A stretch of 64,000 bases of DNA, taken from PHBD01 sp964578535. GTDB lineage: Bacteria > Desulfobacterota > Syntrophia > Syntrophales > PHBD01. The notes beneath the pieces are model-generated. The model made no database searches. It was not told where the DNA came from and saw only the letters and a program-made list of their open reading frames with translations. The position numbers and the translations under genes were made by a program. Shown here piece after piece: positions 8,547 to 17,435 of the stretch. The stretch covers positions 42,174 through 106,173 of the forward strand of contig CAZODI010000007.1 in NCBI GenBank assembly GCA_964578535.1. Direction: 5' to 3'. Positions within the stretch are counted from its first letter, which is position 1. Each line of letters starts with the position of its first letter.

Positions 8547-11500
8547 TTATCGGATGAAAACCACCGACATGAGATCGGCCGGTTTTGTCTCCATTTCCTG
8601 ACGGGCGACCTGAAGGCCCATGAGGACGGCCTCCATCGTGTCGACGGGCAGGGAAGAATCGCCGTTCCGGACAATAAGGACGCCGTCGGGGGTGACGGTC
8701 GCCGTCAGCCGGGAGGTCATGCCGTTTGCCGCGGTCAGGGAGAAGGAAACCGACATTTCCGGGGTAGTATTGTCAACCCCGGGCGCCGTCCCGGTCGGTG
8801 CCGATGCCGTCCGGGTCAGGGAGATGGCGGTGCTGCTTTCCCGGACCTCGAAGGTTCCTGCGGGGGCGGGTGCGGATCTTTTGTCCTGCACATAAATCGG
8901 CAGGGTGGCCGTCCCGTTCATGGATCCGGGTGTTGTCGCTCCGCCGGTGAGCAGGGTCGTGGTCGGTCCCGCCGTCCGGATGATCACCGGTGCCAGGAAG
9001 GAAGCGGAGGCGAAGAAGATGCGCTCTTCGCGATGCCGGAGGTCGGCGGTATGCCTGATGTTTTCCCGCGCCGCCTCGATGACGGCCAACGGCGGCCGGA
9101 TCGTGCCGGGCGGATTCACGGTGCCGGACGGATTGACATCGGGCGGGCTCACGGCAACAACGGTGAGGGTGCCGTTGACGAACCCGAGGTTGTAGTTGTT
9201 CGACGTCAGGCCGGACGGATCAATGCTGTAGGTACCGGCCTCGACGGCTCCCTGGCTCGATCCGCCGTAGGCGAGGAGGCCGCCCAGGACGCTGCTGTCT
9301 TCCCCGTTGACGAAACCGGCATAGGTGACGCCGTTGCCGCCGGAATAGGCCGCTCCGTCGTACAGCTTCCGGTCGTCGTTGGCCGTGACGGTCAGGGGGG
9401 CCGGGGTGATGTCCGCCGAGGCGGTGGCCGTGGAATGCTGGAGCTTGTAGTTGCCGCTGTCCGTACCGTCCAGGGAGATGTCGGTAACGTGGATGGACTT
9501 CCCCGTTCCGACGTTCTCGTCGTCGAAGTCTGCCGTCTGGTTGAAACTGACGCTGTCGCCGTCGATGATGTCCGAAGACGATCCGGTGACCGTGGCTGCC
9601 GTGGTTCCGTCGTAGACCTTGTCATTCCCCGTGTAGCGGACGGTCACGTCCCTGGGAGTGATCGTGATGGTGGAGGTCCCGTCGCCCTTGATGTCGTATC
9701 CCTGCTGCCCGGAGTAAAGGCCGCCGACGGTAACGGAGTATGTTCCAACGTCTTTGCCCTCGGTTGTGTAGACCGCGGATCCGGAGACCTTGCTTTCGTC
9801 GAAGTCGTCCGGTACGTTTGTCCAAGCGTACGATCCGTTCTTGATGCCGGTGGTTCCGTCGTACACTTTCGTCCTGCCGGCATCGGACAGGACGACGGTG
9901 GCGGGTGTCATGAAATTCCGGAGGAGGGGATAGGTGCAGCCGTCATAGATGCGCCAGGTCTTTCCGGTCTGGCCGGCATCGTCGATATCCCAGCCGGCGG
10001 AGGCAAACGTGGCCAGGTTCTTCATCTCGGCGGTGGTCTTGCCGATGCCGGCGGCGGAGACCGTCCGGCCCGAGGTCTCTATGTCCCAGAAGCTGCCGGT
10101 GACCGTGCCGCTGTTCGTCCCCACGAGCCCGCCGACTTCGGACGTTCCGCTCACCTTGCCGGTGCTGTAGCTGTTCGTGATGGTTCCGCCGGCATCGTTG
10201 GTCCCTACGAGTCCTCCCACGGACGCATTTCCGGAAACCGTCCCGGTGCTGTAGGTGTCGGCTACCCTGCCGCTGTTCTGTCCGACGAGCCCTCCGACGT
10301 TTGATGTCCCGGTCACGCTCCCATTGTTGAAAGAGCCGGTCACGGTGTTCATGTTCCATCCCGCAACTCCTCCGACCTCCGATGTCCCGGTCACGGTCCC
10401 ACGGTTGTAACTGTTTTCGATCCTGCCCCCATTCAATCCCGCGAGCCCCCCGGTTCTTTTGGAACCTGTCACCGTGCCGGTGTTCCAGCTCTCTTCGATG
10501 CTGCCGCCCAAGTCGTTTTTCCCTGCGAGTCCGCCGGCGTCGATGAGGTCGGCATCGGGAAGATTGCGTATCTCCCCGCTGTTGCCGCTCCTGGTGATGG
10601 ACCCGAAATTCGTGCCGACCAGACCGCCGATACGGGCCAGGCCGGTCACCGTCCCGGTGTTTTCGCTGCCTGTGATGATCCCTTCGTTCTGTCCCGCGAT
10701 GCCGCCGCCGTCACCCGTATTGGCGGTCACCGTTCCGGAATTGCGGCTGTTGATGATTTTTCCGTTGTTGCCTCTGCTGATTCCCGCGATCCCGCCGACA
10801 AACATGTCCCCGCTGACCGGGCCGCTGTTGCTGCTGTCGCGGATCGTCCCCCGATTGTCTCCCACGAGGCCGCCGACATACCCGACGCCCGTCACCTTGC
10901 CGTTGCCGTGACTGCTGCCGGTGATGGTTCCCTCGTTGTATCCCACCAGCCCGCCGGTTCCGTTGTATTCGTCATTCATCGCCGCGGTGCCGTTTACCGT
11001 GGCCGTGCTGTAGCTGTTGATCACGTTCCCGAAGTTGCGTCCGACCAGTGCACCGAGGGATCCCGATCCCGTGATGGTGCCGCCCGACAGGCCGACATTG
11101 CGGATCTTGCCGCTTGTCCCGACCGCGCCGAACAGGCCGCCCGACGACACCTGGCGATTCTTGATGTAGATGTTCGAGATGGTATGGCCCAGCCCTTCGA
11201 AGGTGCCGGTATAAGGATTCGCGTCGTCTCCGATCGGCTTGAAACCGTAACAGACAGAGGGTCTTTCCATGGTTTCGTTCCAGGTATCGGTTACCTTGGC
11301 GTCGATGTCGGCACCCAGGGCGTAGTTTTTCGTGAGATCCCCGTTCATGCCCTGGAGATCGGTCCCGGTGCGGCTGCCCTCGGCGCCCAGGCGGGTAATG
11401 ACGGTGAAGATCTTCTCCGTGCCCTCGGAGCCGAGGCGGGTGCGGAGGTTTTCGCCCTCGGGGAGATAGACCCTGGCATTGATAAAATAATCCGCCGCGG

Positions 11501-12827
11501 TCCCGTTGATGACGCCGTCTTTCGCCCCCTGGCCGTACTCCAGGGTGAGTTTGGCCGTTCCGGAGCCGTAGAGCTCCTTGTTGATCTCGATGTTGCGGTC
11601 GGCGGAGAGGGTGAGGGTGTTTCCTGACCAGGTGATGGGATCGTTGACGAAGATGTCGCCGTTGCCCTCGGCGGCGCCGTCGGAGCTCCGGATCGTGAGG
11701 CTGGTGTTGGCCAGGGCTGCGGTCGCCGCGGCGCCGGTCATGTCACCGCCGCTTTCGGCGATGGTGAAGTCCCGGGGATCGATGAGCCAGAGGCCCGTGG
11801 CGCCGCTCTCGGCCCGGGTGGTGACCCGGGCATCGTCCTTGACGGTCACCGTGGCCGCGGAGGTCTCGATGAATCCCCCGTCGCCGCCATTGGGGGCGGA
11901 GGCGTCGAGGGTTCCGCCGACGACCACGGTTCCCCGGTCCCCGTCGGCCAGGAGGAGGATCCGGCCGGAGCGGTTCTCCAGGGTCCTGGCCTCGATGACG
12001 CCGGAGTGGTTCACCACGGCCCGGGTGAGCTCGCCGGCGGCCATGGCCGAGAGGATCACCGTCCCGCCGTCGGCCCGGATCAGCCCCCCGTTCTCGATGA
12101 GGGCATCCACGGCCCCCTGGGGGATGGTGAAGCTGATGAGGCGGTCCCCGGCAAAGTCGAGGTTCACCCTGTCCCCGGCGGCCATGGCCACCATGCCGTT
12201 GACGGCGTCAATCTCTCCGGTGTAGGAGATGGCCGGGGAGAGGAAGGCGACATAGCCGCCGTCGTCGGCGGTGATCTTCCCCTCGTTGACGATGCGGCCG
12301 GTCGTCCCGGAAGCGGCAAAGGCATGGTTTCCGGCCAGGAAGTTCTCGTCGGTGATGTTGAGGGTGGAGGCCACGAGTCCGCCGACATTGACCTGGGCGG
12401 TGGGACTGAAGTAGATGCCCGCGGGATTGACGAGGAAGACCTGGCCGTTGGCGGAGAGGCGGCCGTAGATCTGGCTGGGGGTCTGGTCGAGGACCCGGTT
12501 GAGGGCGACGCTGGAGGACCCGGGCTGCCGGAAGGTGACGGAGGCGTCGCGGCCGATGTTGAAGGTGTTCCAGTAGGCGATCAGGCGTTCGGTCTGCTGG
12601 GTGACGGTCATGGAGGAGCCGGTCTGGGCGATGCTGCCCTGGCCGGAGACGATCTGTCCGCCCGTGGGGAGGGCATTGGAATCGAGGGCACAGGCCGGGG
12701 CGGATCCCGCCGCAATCATGAAAAAAACCAGCGCCGGAAGGAACGATCCGGTACCGATGCCCTGTCTCCTGCCGGCCGCGGGAGTGGCCGTCTTCTTCCT
12801 GCCGATGTGCATAAGATGTCGTTTCAT
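8547..12827 (-). CDS. Two-partner secretion exoprotein (TpsA, haemagglutinin-like) with GLUG and MBG repeats
   Basis: A secreted or surface beta-helical adhesin of 1426 residues. It has a long N-terminal signal region (cleavage near A-C-A, residue ~47), then a TPS domain for recognition by TpsB, including the variant NPAGI motif near residue 134. GLUG-type repeats (GLVG-T-N-x-G-T-I/V) fill ~555-915; three MBG/YDG units (KVYDGTT, KVYDGTT, KLYDGAA) fill ~975-1230; a Pro-rich stretch and an unrecognised C-terminal domain follow. The start at 12827 has AAAGGA upstream; the much longer open reading upstream overlaps tpsB and has no signal sequence. The gap to tpsB is 10 bp, and the tpsB stop overlaps this ribosome binding site, so the partners are translationally coupled. 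Confidence 0.9.
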   Translation of the reverse strand: MKRHLMHIGRKKTATPAAGRRQGIGTGSFLPALVFFMIAAGSAPACALDSNALPTGGQIVSGQGSIAQTGSSMTVTQQTERLIAYWNTFNIGRDASVTFRQPGSSSVALNRVLDQTPSQIYGRLSANGQVFLVNPAGIYFSPTAQVNVGGLVASTLNITDENFLAGNHAFAASGTTGRIVNEGKITADDGGYVAFLSPAISYTGEIDAVNGMVAMAAGDRVNLDFAGDRLISFTIPQGAVDALIENGGLIRADGGTVILSAMAAGELTRAVVNHSGVIEARTLENRSGRILLLADGDRGTVVVGGTLDASAPNGGDGGFIETSAATVTVKDDARVTTRAESGATGLWLIDPRDFTIAESGGDMTGAAATAALANTSLTIRSSDGAAEGNGDIFVNDPITWSGNTLTLSADRNIEINKELYGSGTAKLTLEYGQGAKDGVINGTAADYFINARVYLPEGENLRTRLGSEGTEKIFTVITRLGAEGSRTGTDLQGMNGDLTKNYALGADIDAKVTDTWNETMERPSVCYGFKPIGDDANPYTGTFEGLGHTISNIYIKNRQVSSGGLFGAVGTSGKIRNVGLSGGTITGSGSLGALVGRNFGNVINSYSTATVNGTAAMNDEYNGTGGLVGYNEGTITGSSHGNGKVTGVGYVGGLVGDNRGTIRDSSNSGPVSGDMFVGGIAGISRGNNGKIINSRNSGTVTANTGDGGGIAGQNEGIITGSENTGTVTGLARIGGLVGTNFGSITRSGNSGEIRNLPDADLIDAGGLAGKNDLGGSIEESWNTGTVTGSKRTGGLAGLNGGRIENSYNRGTVTGTSEVGGVAGWNMNTVTGSFNNGSVTGTSNVGGLVGQNSGRVADTYSTGTVSGNASVGGLVGTNDAGGTITNSYSTGKVSGTSEVGGLVGTNSGTVTGSFWDIETSGRTVSAAGIGKTTAEMKNLATFASAGWDIDDAGQTGKTWRIYDGCTYPLLRNFMTPATVVLSDAGRTKVYDGTTGIKNGSYAWTNVPDDFDESKVSGSAVYTTEGKDVGTYSVTVGGLYSGQQGYDIKGDGTSTITITPRDVTVRYTGNDKVYDGTTAATVTGSSSDIIDGDSVSFNQTADFDDENVGTGKSIHVTDISLDGTDSGNYKLQHSTATASADITPAPLTVTANDDRKLYDGAAYSGGNGVTYAGFVNGEDSSVLGGLLAYGGSSQGAVEAGTYSIDPSGLTSNNYNLGFVNGTLTVVAVSPPDVNPSGTVNPPGTIRPPLAVIEAARENIRHTADLRHREERIFFASASFLAPVIIRTAGPTTTLLTGGATTPGSMNGTATLPIYVQDKRSAPAPAGTFEVRESSTAISLTRTASAPTGTAPGVDNTTPEMSVSFSLTAANGMTSRLTATVTPDGVLIVRNGDSSLPVDTMEAVLMGLQVARQEMETKPADLMSVVFIR

Positions 12828-12837
12828 GTCGTTTCCT

Positions 12838-14580
12838 TTAGAAAAAGAGCATGAACTCAAGGCCGAAGCGGCCGTTCGAGTCGAGGTTCTCGGCATCCAG
12901 TCCGGTGGAGCTGCGCCCGTCGTTTTCGCCGATCCTGTGTGCGTAGTAGGCGCGCAGGCTGTACAGGCCGGATTTTCCAACCTGGAACCCGAGGCCGGCG
13001 CCGGAGAGCCGGTATTCGTTCTTGCCGGTCGCGTTTGTGACGGCCCCCGGCCAGAGATCCTTGTAGAGCCGGATCCAGCCGGTATCGATGAACCCGATGA
13101 ACTGTGCGGCGGCCCAGGGAGGCATGAACGGCAAGGCCAGGCGGGTCTCGAATGTGAGGATGTGCCCCTCCGATCCGCAGGCCTCCAGCCCCGAATAGGC
13201 ACGGACGCCGGAATCGCCGCCGAGGTGGAACTGATGCGCGGCGTCGAGATTGTCCGAGGCGAATTGCCCCCGAACCCATCCGAAGAGGGAGACCAGGCGG
13301 TTCAGGTTCTGGAGGCGTGACAGCGAATAGCTCAGCTTGAAGGCCCCGCCGGCTGCTCCTGGGCCTGCGCCATCGCTGGATTCGTCATCGGTGTTTCCCG
13401 ACAGGTCCGCACGGGTCCCCGACACCGAGAGCAGGGCGTCCGTCCGTCCGCCGCCCCGGAAGGCGTCGGCGAGGTTGCCCGACAGGAAAAGGGCCGCCGA
13501 GGATACCCGCCTGTCGCTGATGTTGACGCCGGCGGCCTCCGATCCCAGGATCTGGTGCTCCAGTTCCAGTCCCGTCCGGACGTCGGCGCCGCGGGAACGG
13601 AGCAGGGGATATTCGATCTTCGCGCCGATGACATCACCCCGGAATTTCATGTCGAGGGATGCAAATTCTTCCCCGGGCTGGCCGGCCAAGCCGATATAGG
13701 ACAGGGTTCCGTTCCATCCCGTCGATCCGAAAGGGACGCTGTAATAGACGGCGGCCCCGATCGAACGTTCGGCACCCATCACGAGGAGTCTGATTCTGTC
13801 TCCGATTCCCAGGGGATCGTTGGCGGCAATCATGCCGAAGCCTTGCACTGTTCCGGTAAACCGTGAGCCGAAGCTGTTGCCGGCCAGAGATCTCTGGAAG
13901 ATCGGCCCTTCGGAGGCATGGACGACGATCCGGGTTGTGCCGGGTGTCTCCGCCGGTTCCAGGGAGACCCGGGCGTTGATGCCGGGCAGATCGTTCATGA
14001 GCAGGGCCGCCCGCTCGATGTCCTCCATCCGGGCGGAGCCGTCCGCCGGCAGGGACCGTTCGACAATCCCCTGCAGGAGGGTGGGGCGGATCCGGTGGGG
14101 GCCCTGCATGTCGATCCGGACCTGCCCGTCGAAACGCCCGGCGAGGATGGCAATCTCGACGATGCCCTCGGTGATGTCCTGTCGGGGAAGGTACGCCCGG
14201 GCCAGGAACAGCTCTTTTTTTTCCCGGAGGTAATTGGTGACGAGGGCAGCCGCCCGCTGCAGATCGGTCATGCCCAGTTGCTTCCCGATGCTGTCTTTGA
14301 CCAGGGCCTGCAACTCGGCCTCCGGGACAATTCCTGTGCCGCCGGTGAAACGGAACTCCCTGACCAGGACCCTGATCCCCGAATCCTTTTCGGGGCCTTC
14401 CTTGGCTTTCTTCTCCCGCTCCACAGCGGGCGGCGGCTGGCGGTCCGGAACGGGTGAAACGGACTGCTTCCATTCCTTGAGCAGCGTTCCGGGATCGGGG
14501 GGAGAAACGGCGGCTGCCGTGCCGCACAGCAGGGTGACAACCAGGACCGGGCACAGAAAAAGGGATGGCAAACGTTTCAT
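12838..14580 (-). CDS. Two-partner secretion outer-membrane transporter (TpsB, ShlB/FhaC/HecB family)
   Basis: Outer-membrane pore exporting the adjacent TpsA. 580 residues with a signal peptide (~1-24, ending in a GTAAAV region), a Pro/Glu/Lys-rich spacer, two POTRA domains (about 67-150 and 150-228) and a C-terminal 16-strand-type barrel ending in Phe (FGLEFMLFF). The conserved barrel region HLGGDSGVRAYSG is present, containing the R-x-Y that matches the VRGY/F motif of Omp85-TpsB proteins. First gene of the surface operon; a 16-bp perfect palindrome and a candidate promoter lie just upstream. Confidence 0.93.
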   Translation of the reverse strand: MKRLPSLFLCPVLVVTLLCGTAAAVSPPDPGTLLKEWKQSVSPVPDRQPPPAVEREKKAKEGPEKDSGIRVLVREFRFTGGTGIVPEAELQALVKDSIGKQLGMTDLQRAAALVTNYLREKKELFLARAYLPRQDITEGIVEIAILAGRFDGQVRIDMQGPHRIRPTLLQGIVERSLPADGSARMEDIERAALLMNDLPGINARVSLEPAETPGTTRIVVHASEGPIFQRSLAGNSFGSRFTGTVQGFGMIAANDPLGIGDRIRLLVMGAERSIGAAVYYSVPFGSTGWNGTLSYIGLAGQPGEEFASLDMKFRGDVIGAKIEYPLLRSRGADVRTGLELEHQILGSEAAGVNISDRRVSSAALFLSGNLADAFRGGGRTDALLSVSGTRADLSGNTDDESSDGAGPGAAGGAFKLSYSLSRLQNLNRLVSLFGWVRGQFASDNLDAAHQFHLGGDSGVRAYSGLEACGSEGHILTFETRLALPFMPPWAAAQFIGFIDTGWIRLYKDLWPGAVTNATGKNEYRLSGAGLGFQVGKSGLYSLRAYYAHRIGENDGRSSTGLDAENLDSNGRFGLEFMLFF

Positions 14581-14593
14581 AAAGGTTCTTTCT

Positions 14594-14609
14594 TGCAGGC
14601 ATGCCTGCA
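14594..14609. promoter_or_regulatory. 16-bp perfect palindrome before tpsB
   Basis: TGCAGGCATGCCTGCA reads the same on both strands and lies 13 bp before the tpsB start codon, in the expected 5' leader. It could be an operator or a short hairpin near the ribosome binding site. Confidence 0.4.
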
Positions 14610-14703
14610 GCGGGTGAAGTCCACTCCGCGGGGCGCGGGCGCCGCGAGTATCCGGATGTTGAATGGTCGGGATGACGGGGAAGGCTGGAATATGTCGGGA
14701 CGA

Positions 14704-14732
14704 CAGATAGGATGAAACCGGAAGGGGGACAA
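14704..14732 (-). promoter_or_regulatory. Candidate promoter of the tpsB-tpsA-autotransporter operon
   Basis: On the minus strand: TTGTCC (14727-14732), 17-nt spacer, TATCTG (14704-14709). Four of six bases match each consensus box. The rest of the ~300-bp gap (14581-14880) is shared with the divergent hydrolase gene and shows nothing else clear. Confidence 0.35.
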
Positions 14733-14880
14733 CGCTTGATAAACTTGTATGGAACTCTTATTCGGTTTAGGTATTAAGAGGTTGCCGTTTCCTTGTAAAA
14801 GTGGATGAAATACAGGACCTCTTTCGGTATCGTGGTTGCGTTTCCGAAATTGCTGAAGATAAGGAGGCCGGATCCCGCCG

Positions 14881-15681
14881 ATGCAATCGCGGTATTTTGA
14901 GATCTCTGTTCACGGCCGTCACCTGGCGGTCCAGGCTGTCGGGCCGGCAGGCGCATCCCGGGAAAGATCGGCACAGGCACTCCTGTTTCTCCACGAAGGC
15001 CTGGGCAGCATCGGCCAGTGGCGGGACTTCCCGGATGCCCTTTGCGCCCGGACGGGAACGGCGGGATTCGTCTACGACCGCCTCGGACACGGCCGCTCCG
15101 ATCCGCTTCCCGCTCCCCGGACGGTCCGCTATCTCCACGACGAGGCCCTGGACGTCCTGCCGGCGGTGCTGCATGCACTGGACTTGGACCGGCCGGTCCT
15201 CGTGGGACACAGCGACGGCGGAACCATCGCCCTCCTCTTTGCAGCGGAATATCCGGATCGGGTCCGGGGGGTGATCACCGAGGCGGCCCACGTCTTCGTC
15301 GAAGAGGAGACCATCCGGGGAATCCGGGAGGCCGTCGAGCTCTACCGGACCACGGACCTGCGGGAGCGGATGGCCCGCTATCACGGCGACAAGGTGGATG
15401 CGGTCTTCTCCGGCTGGGCGGATACCTGGCTCTCGGCGGAGTTCCGGCACTGGAACGTCGAATCCTTCCTGCCCCGGGTTTCCTGTCCGCTCCTGGTCAT
15501 CCAGGGAGCCGACGACCGGTACGGGACGCCGGCCCAGGTGGAGGCCATCGTCCGGCAGGCCGCCGGCCCGGCGGAGGTGCTTCTGCTTCCCGGCTGCGGC
15601 CATGTTCCCCATCAGCAGGCCCGCGACCGGGTCCTCCCGGCCATGGTCCGGTTCATTGGATCGCTTGCCGGGCCGGCCTGA
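14881..15681 (+). CDS. Alpha/beta hydrolase
   Basis: A 266-residue cytoplasmic alpha/beta hydrolase. It has an LLFLHEGLGS oxyanion region, the nucleophile elbow GHSDGG near residue 110, an acid in QGADDRYGTP, and the final histidine in CGHVPH. The HEG in place of HGx and GHSDGG are typical of the BioH/RsbQ-like and 2-hydroxymuconate-semialdehyde-hydrolase-like branch. The start has an AAGGAGG site 13 bp upstream. Divergent from the TPS operon; it has no obvious partner gene. Substrate unknown. Confidence 0.85.
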   Translation: MQSRYFEISVHGRHLAVQAVGPAGASRERSAQALLFLHEGLGSIGQWRDFPDALCARTGTAGFVYDRLGHGRSDPLPAPRTVRYLHDEALDVLPAVLHALDLDRPVLVGHSDGGTIALLFAAEYPDRVRGVITEAAHVFVEEETIRGIREAVELYRTTDLRERMARYHGDKVDAVFSGWADTWLSAEFRHWNVESFLPRVSCPLLVIQGADDRYGTPAQVEAIVRQAAGPAEVLLLPGCGHVPHQQARDRVLPAMVRFIGSLAGPA

Positions 15682-15722
15682 CGCCTCCAATGGGGAGAGT
15701 ACCTCCCCCGCCGGGAAGATAG

Positions 15723-15752
15723 TTGAACTTCATGAAGAATTGGTGATATAAA
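15723..15752 (+). promoter_or_regulatory. Candidate promoter for the CsgG-like lipoprotein gene
   Basis: TTGAAC (15723-15728), 18-nt spacer, TATAAA (15747-15752), about 55 bp before the start codon of the next gene. Confidence 0.45.
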
Positions 15753-15807
15753 GAACCACCCTGATACAATCCACCTCAGAGTCCTTTGCAGACCGAAGGA
15801 GAGTCCC

Positions 15808-17118
15808 ATGACCGGGCCGTGTCGACCGCCTTGCAGATTTCTCCTGACCTGCCTGATCCTTGCCCTGGGAATGACCGCCTGTGCTCAGGTCAAGGTGAAC
15901 ACCCTCCCGTCCCCGCCACCCACGGCCAAACTTCGGGTCTTCTTCCTGCCGGTCTCCGACGCCCTTTCCGGCAGGCTGCACTGGGCGATGTCCCACAATC
16001 AATACGCGGAAAACATGGCCCGGCCGCTGGTGCGATTCCTGCGAGCCACGGGGATTTACGAGATCGTTCCCCAGGGTGACGTGGATGCTGTCCTGGAGGG
16101 GCGGAGCACCGAGGACATTCTGTGGCAGCGCAGAGACTGGGAATTCGCCAGAAGGGTCGGCCGGGCTCTCCACGCTGATTATATCGTCATCACCCGCCGG
16201 GGTTTCCAGGGATTTTTCTTCTTCCAGACGCTCTGGATCAATCTCGAGACGGGCAAGGTCTTCGAGAGCAAGGACCATCCAGGAACGTTCCTGCAGGGAA
16301 GGAGTCATCGGGACGAATTCCAGAAGATCGTCCGCCAGACCTACAGAGAGGTCTTTCAGCAGGCCAAGGGAGACCTCCTGGCCACGGCAATCCGGAAGGG
16401 CCGGACCATGGAGCGGATGGGGCCGCCGGGGATGCCGGCCGTGCCCGTGACCGAAGCGAGGCCGGAGAAAGAGCCGCCCGCGGAAACTCCCGCGGCCGTG
16501 GCAGCGGCACCCAAGAGGGTACCGCCGGACAGGCCGAGAAAAGTGCTGAGGCCGAGGGAGAAGACGCCTTTGCCCCCTGAGCCGGTCGTGGAGGCGAAGA
16601 AGCCGTCTTCGCCTCCCTCCGGGGTTCCCGCGATGACGGATCGGCAACAGCCGACCGCCGAGCAGGCCATGCGAACCCGCGAACGGATGCCCATGATGCA
16701 GTCCGCCCTGGAGCCCGGAAAAACGCGCCTGGTCGTCTACGATCTGGAGACGACACAGCCCATGCAGATTGCCGGCCTGATCCTCACGGAGGCCCTCCGG
16801 GAAGAGATTCTGAAGCTCGGTTCTTTCGATCTGGTCAATCGGGAAGACCTGACCCGGGCCATGGATGAGCTGAAGCTCCAGCAGTCCGGCCTGGTCCAGG
16901 AAAAGGACGCCGTGAAGATGGGCCGCTGGCTGGCGGCGAGGCAGTCCGTCACGGGCCGTCTCGGATCTCTGGGAAGCACGACGGTCCTGCAGACGAAACG
17001 GACCGACATCGAGACGATGGGAACGCTCTCTGCCGGTTCCCTCAAGGCCCCGGTCGGCCGGGAAGAGGATCTTCTCAACGAACTTCCGGACCTGGCAAAG
17101 AAAATCACGCAGAAGTAG
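15808..17118 (+). CDS. Lipoprotein with two CsgG/LpoB-like domains
   Basis: A 436-residue predicted lipoprotein with lipobox G-M-T-A-C (Cys25), probably in the outer membrane. Residues ~40-190 and ~300-436 both resemble CsgG-type alpha/beta modules. The second is the clearer one: VVYDLE start, ILTEALREEI helix, FDLVNREDL and QQSGLVQEKDAVKMGR, matching the usual F-x-V-V-(D/N)-R ... QQSG pattern. A Pro/Lys/Arg-rich linker (~205-280) joins them. The start follows AAGGAGAG. CsgG-family proteins form outer-membrane secretion pores or act as periplasmic lipoprotein activators; which applies here is not clear. No curli genes are nearby. Confidence 0.7.
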   Translation: MTGPCRPPCRFLLTCLILALGMTACAQVKVNTLPSPPPTAKLRVFFLPVSDALSGRLHWAMSHNQYAENMARPLVRFLRATGIYEIVPQGDVDAVLEGRSTEDILWQRRDWEFARRVGRALHADYIVITRRGFQGFFFFQTLWINLETGKVFESKDHPGTFLQGRSHRDEFQKIVRQTYREVFQQAKGDLLATAIRKGRTMERMGPPGMPAVPVTEARPEKEPPAETPAAVAAAPKRVPPDRPRKVLRPREKTPLPPEPVVEAKKPSSPPSGVPAMTDRQQPTAEQAMRTRERMPMMQSALEPGKTRLVVYDLETTQPMQIAGLILTEALREEILKLGSFDLVNREDLTRAMDELKLQQSGLVQEKDAVKMGRWLAARQSVTGRLGSLGSTTVLQTKRTDIETMGTLSAGSLKAPVGREEDLLNELPDLAKKITQK

Positions 17119-17435
17119 CCTGTAAAGACCCGTTATCCGAAACCATTCCCGGGCTGCGCCGGCGGCCCGGGTGCGATTCGCGCTCTTCATCCCGCTCCCG
17201 TTGCCTCCCGTGCGCCCTCACCGCTCCGGCTTGGAGCCGGCATTTCTCATCCATTCACAGAGTTGTTTCAAAAACGGATTTTCGGAGGGGGATATCCGGC
17301 CGAAAATCCCGAAAAATAAAGATGGAAAGGAGGTGATCCTGAACAGGCCGCCGGAAAGCGGCTGTCCGCGAAGCTCGGGTTGCCACCAGGGGAACCGGAA
17401 AAGAGGACATCTTTTTTTCCGCAAAAGGAGGGATT
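17119..17435 (+). other. Gene-free leader before the CoA-transferase operon
   Basis: A 317-bp gap. It holds a GC hairpin (CCCGGGC 17148-17154 with GCCCGGG 17165-17171, no T-tract) that may end the upstream transcript. It also holds a second short hairpin near 17227-17241 and AAAGGAGGTGATCC at 17325-17338, a 14-base exact complement of the 16S rRNA 3' tail. No ATG or GTG sits at normal spacing after that site; only a CTG (17339). No convincing protein is encoded. Confidence 0.5.

Noticed and set aside
9300..10980. DNA-level tandem repeat array in tpsA
   Set aside because: The GLUG and MBG repeats are protein-level; the DNA has diverged and does not form a slippage-prone array.
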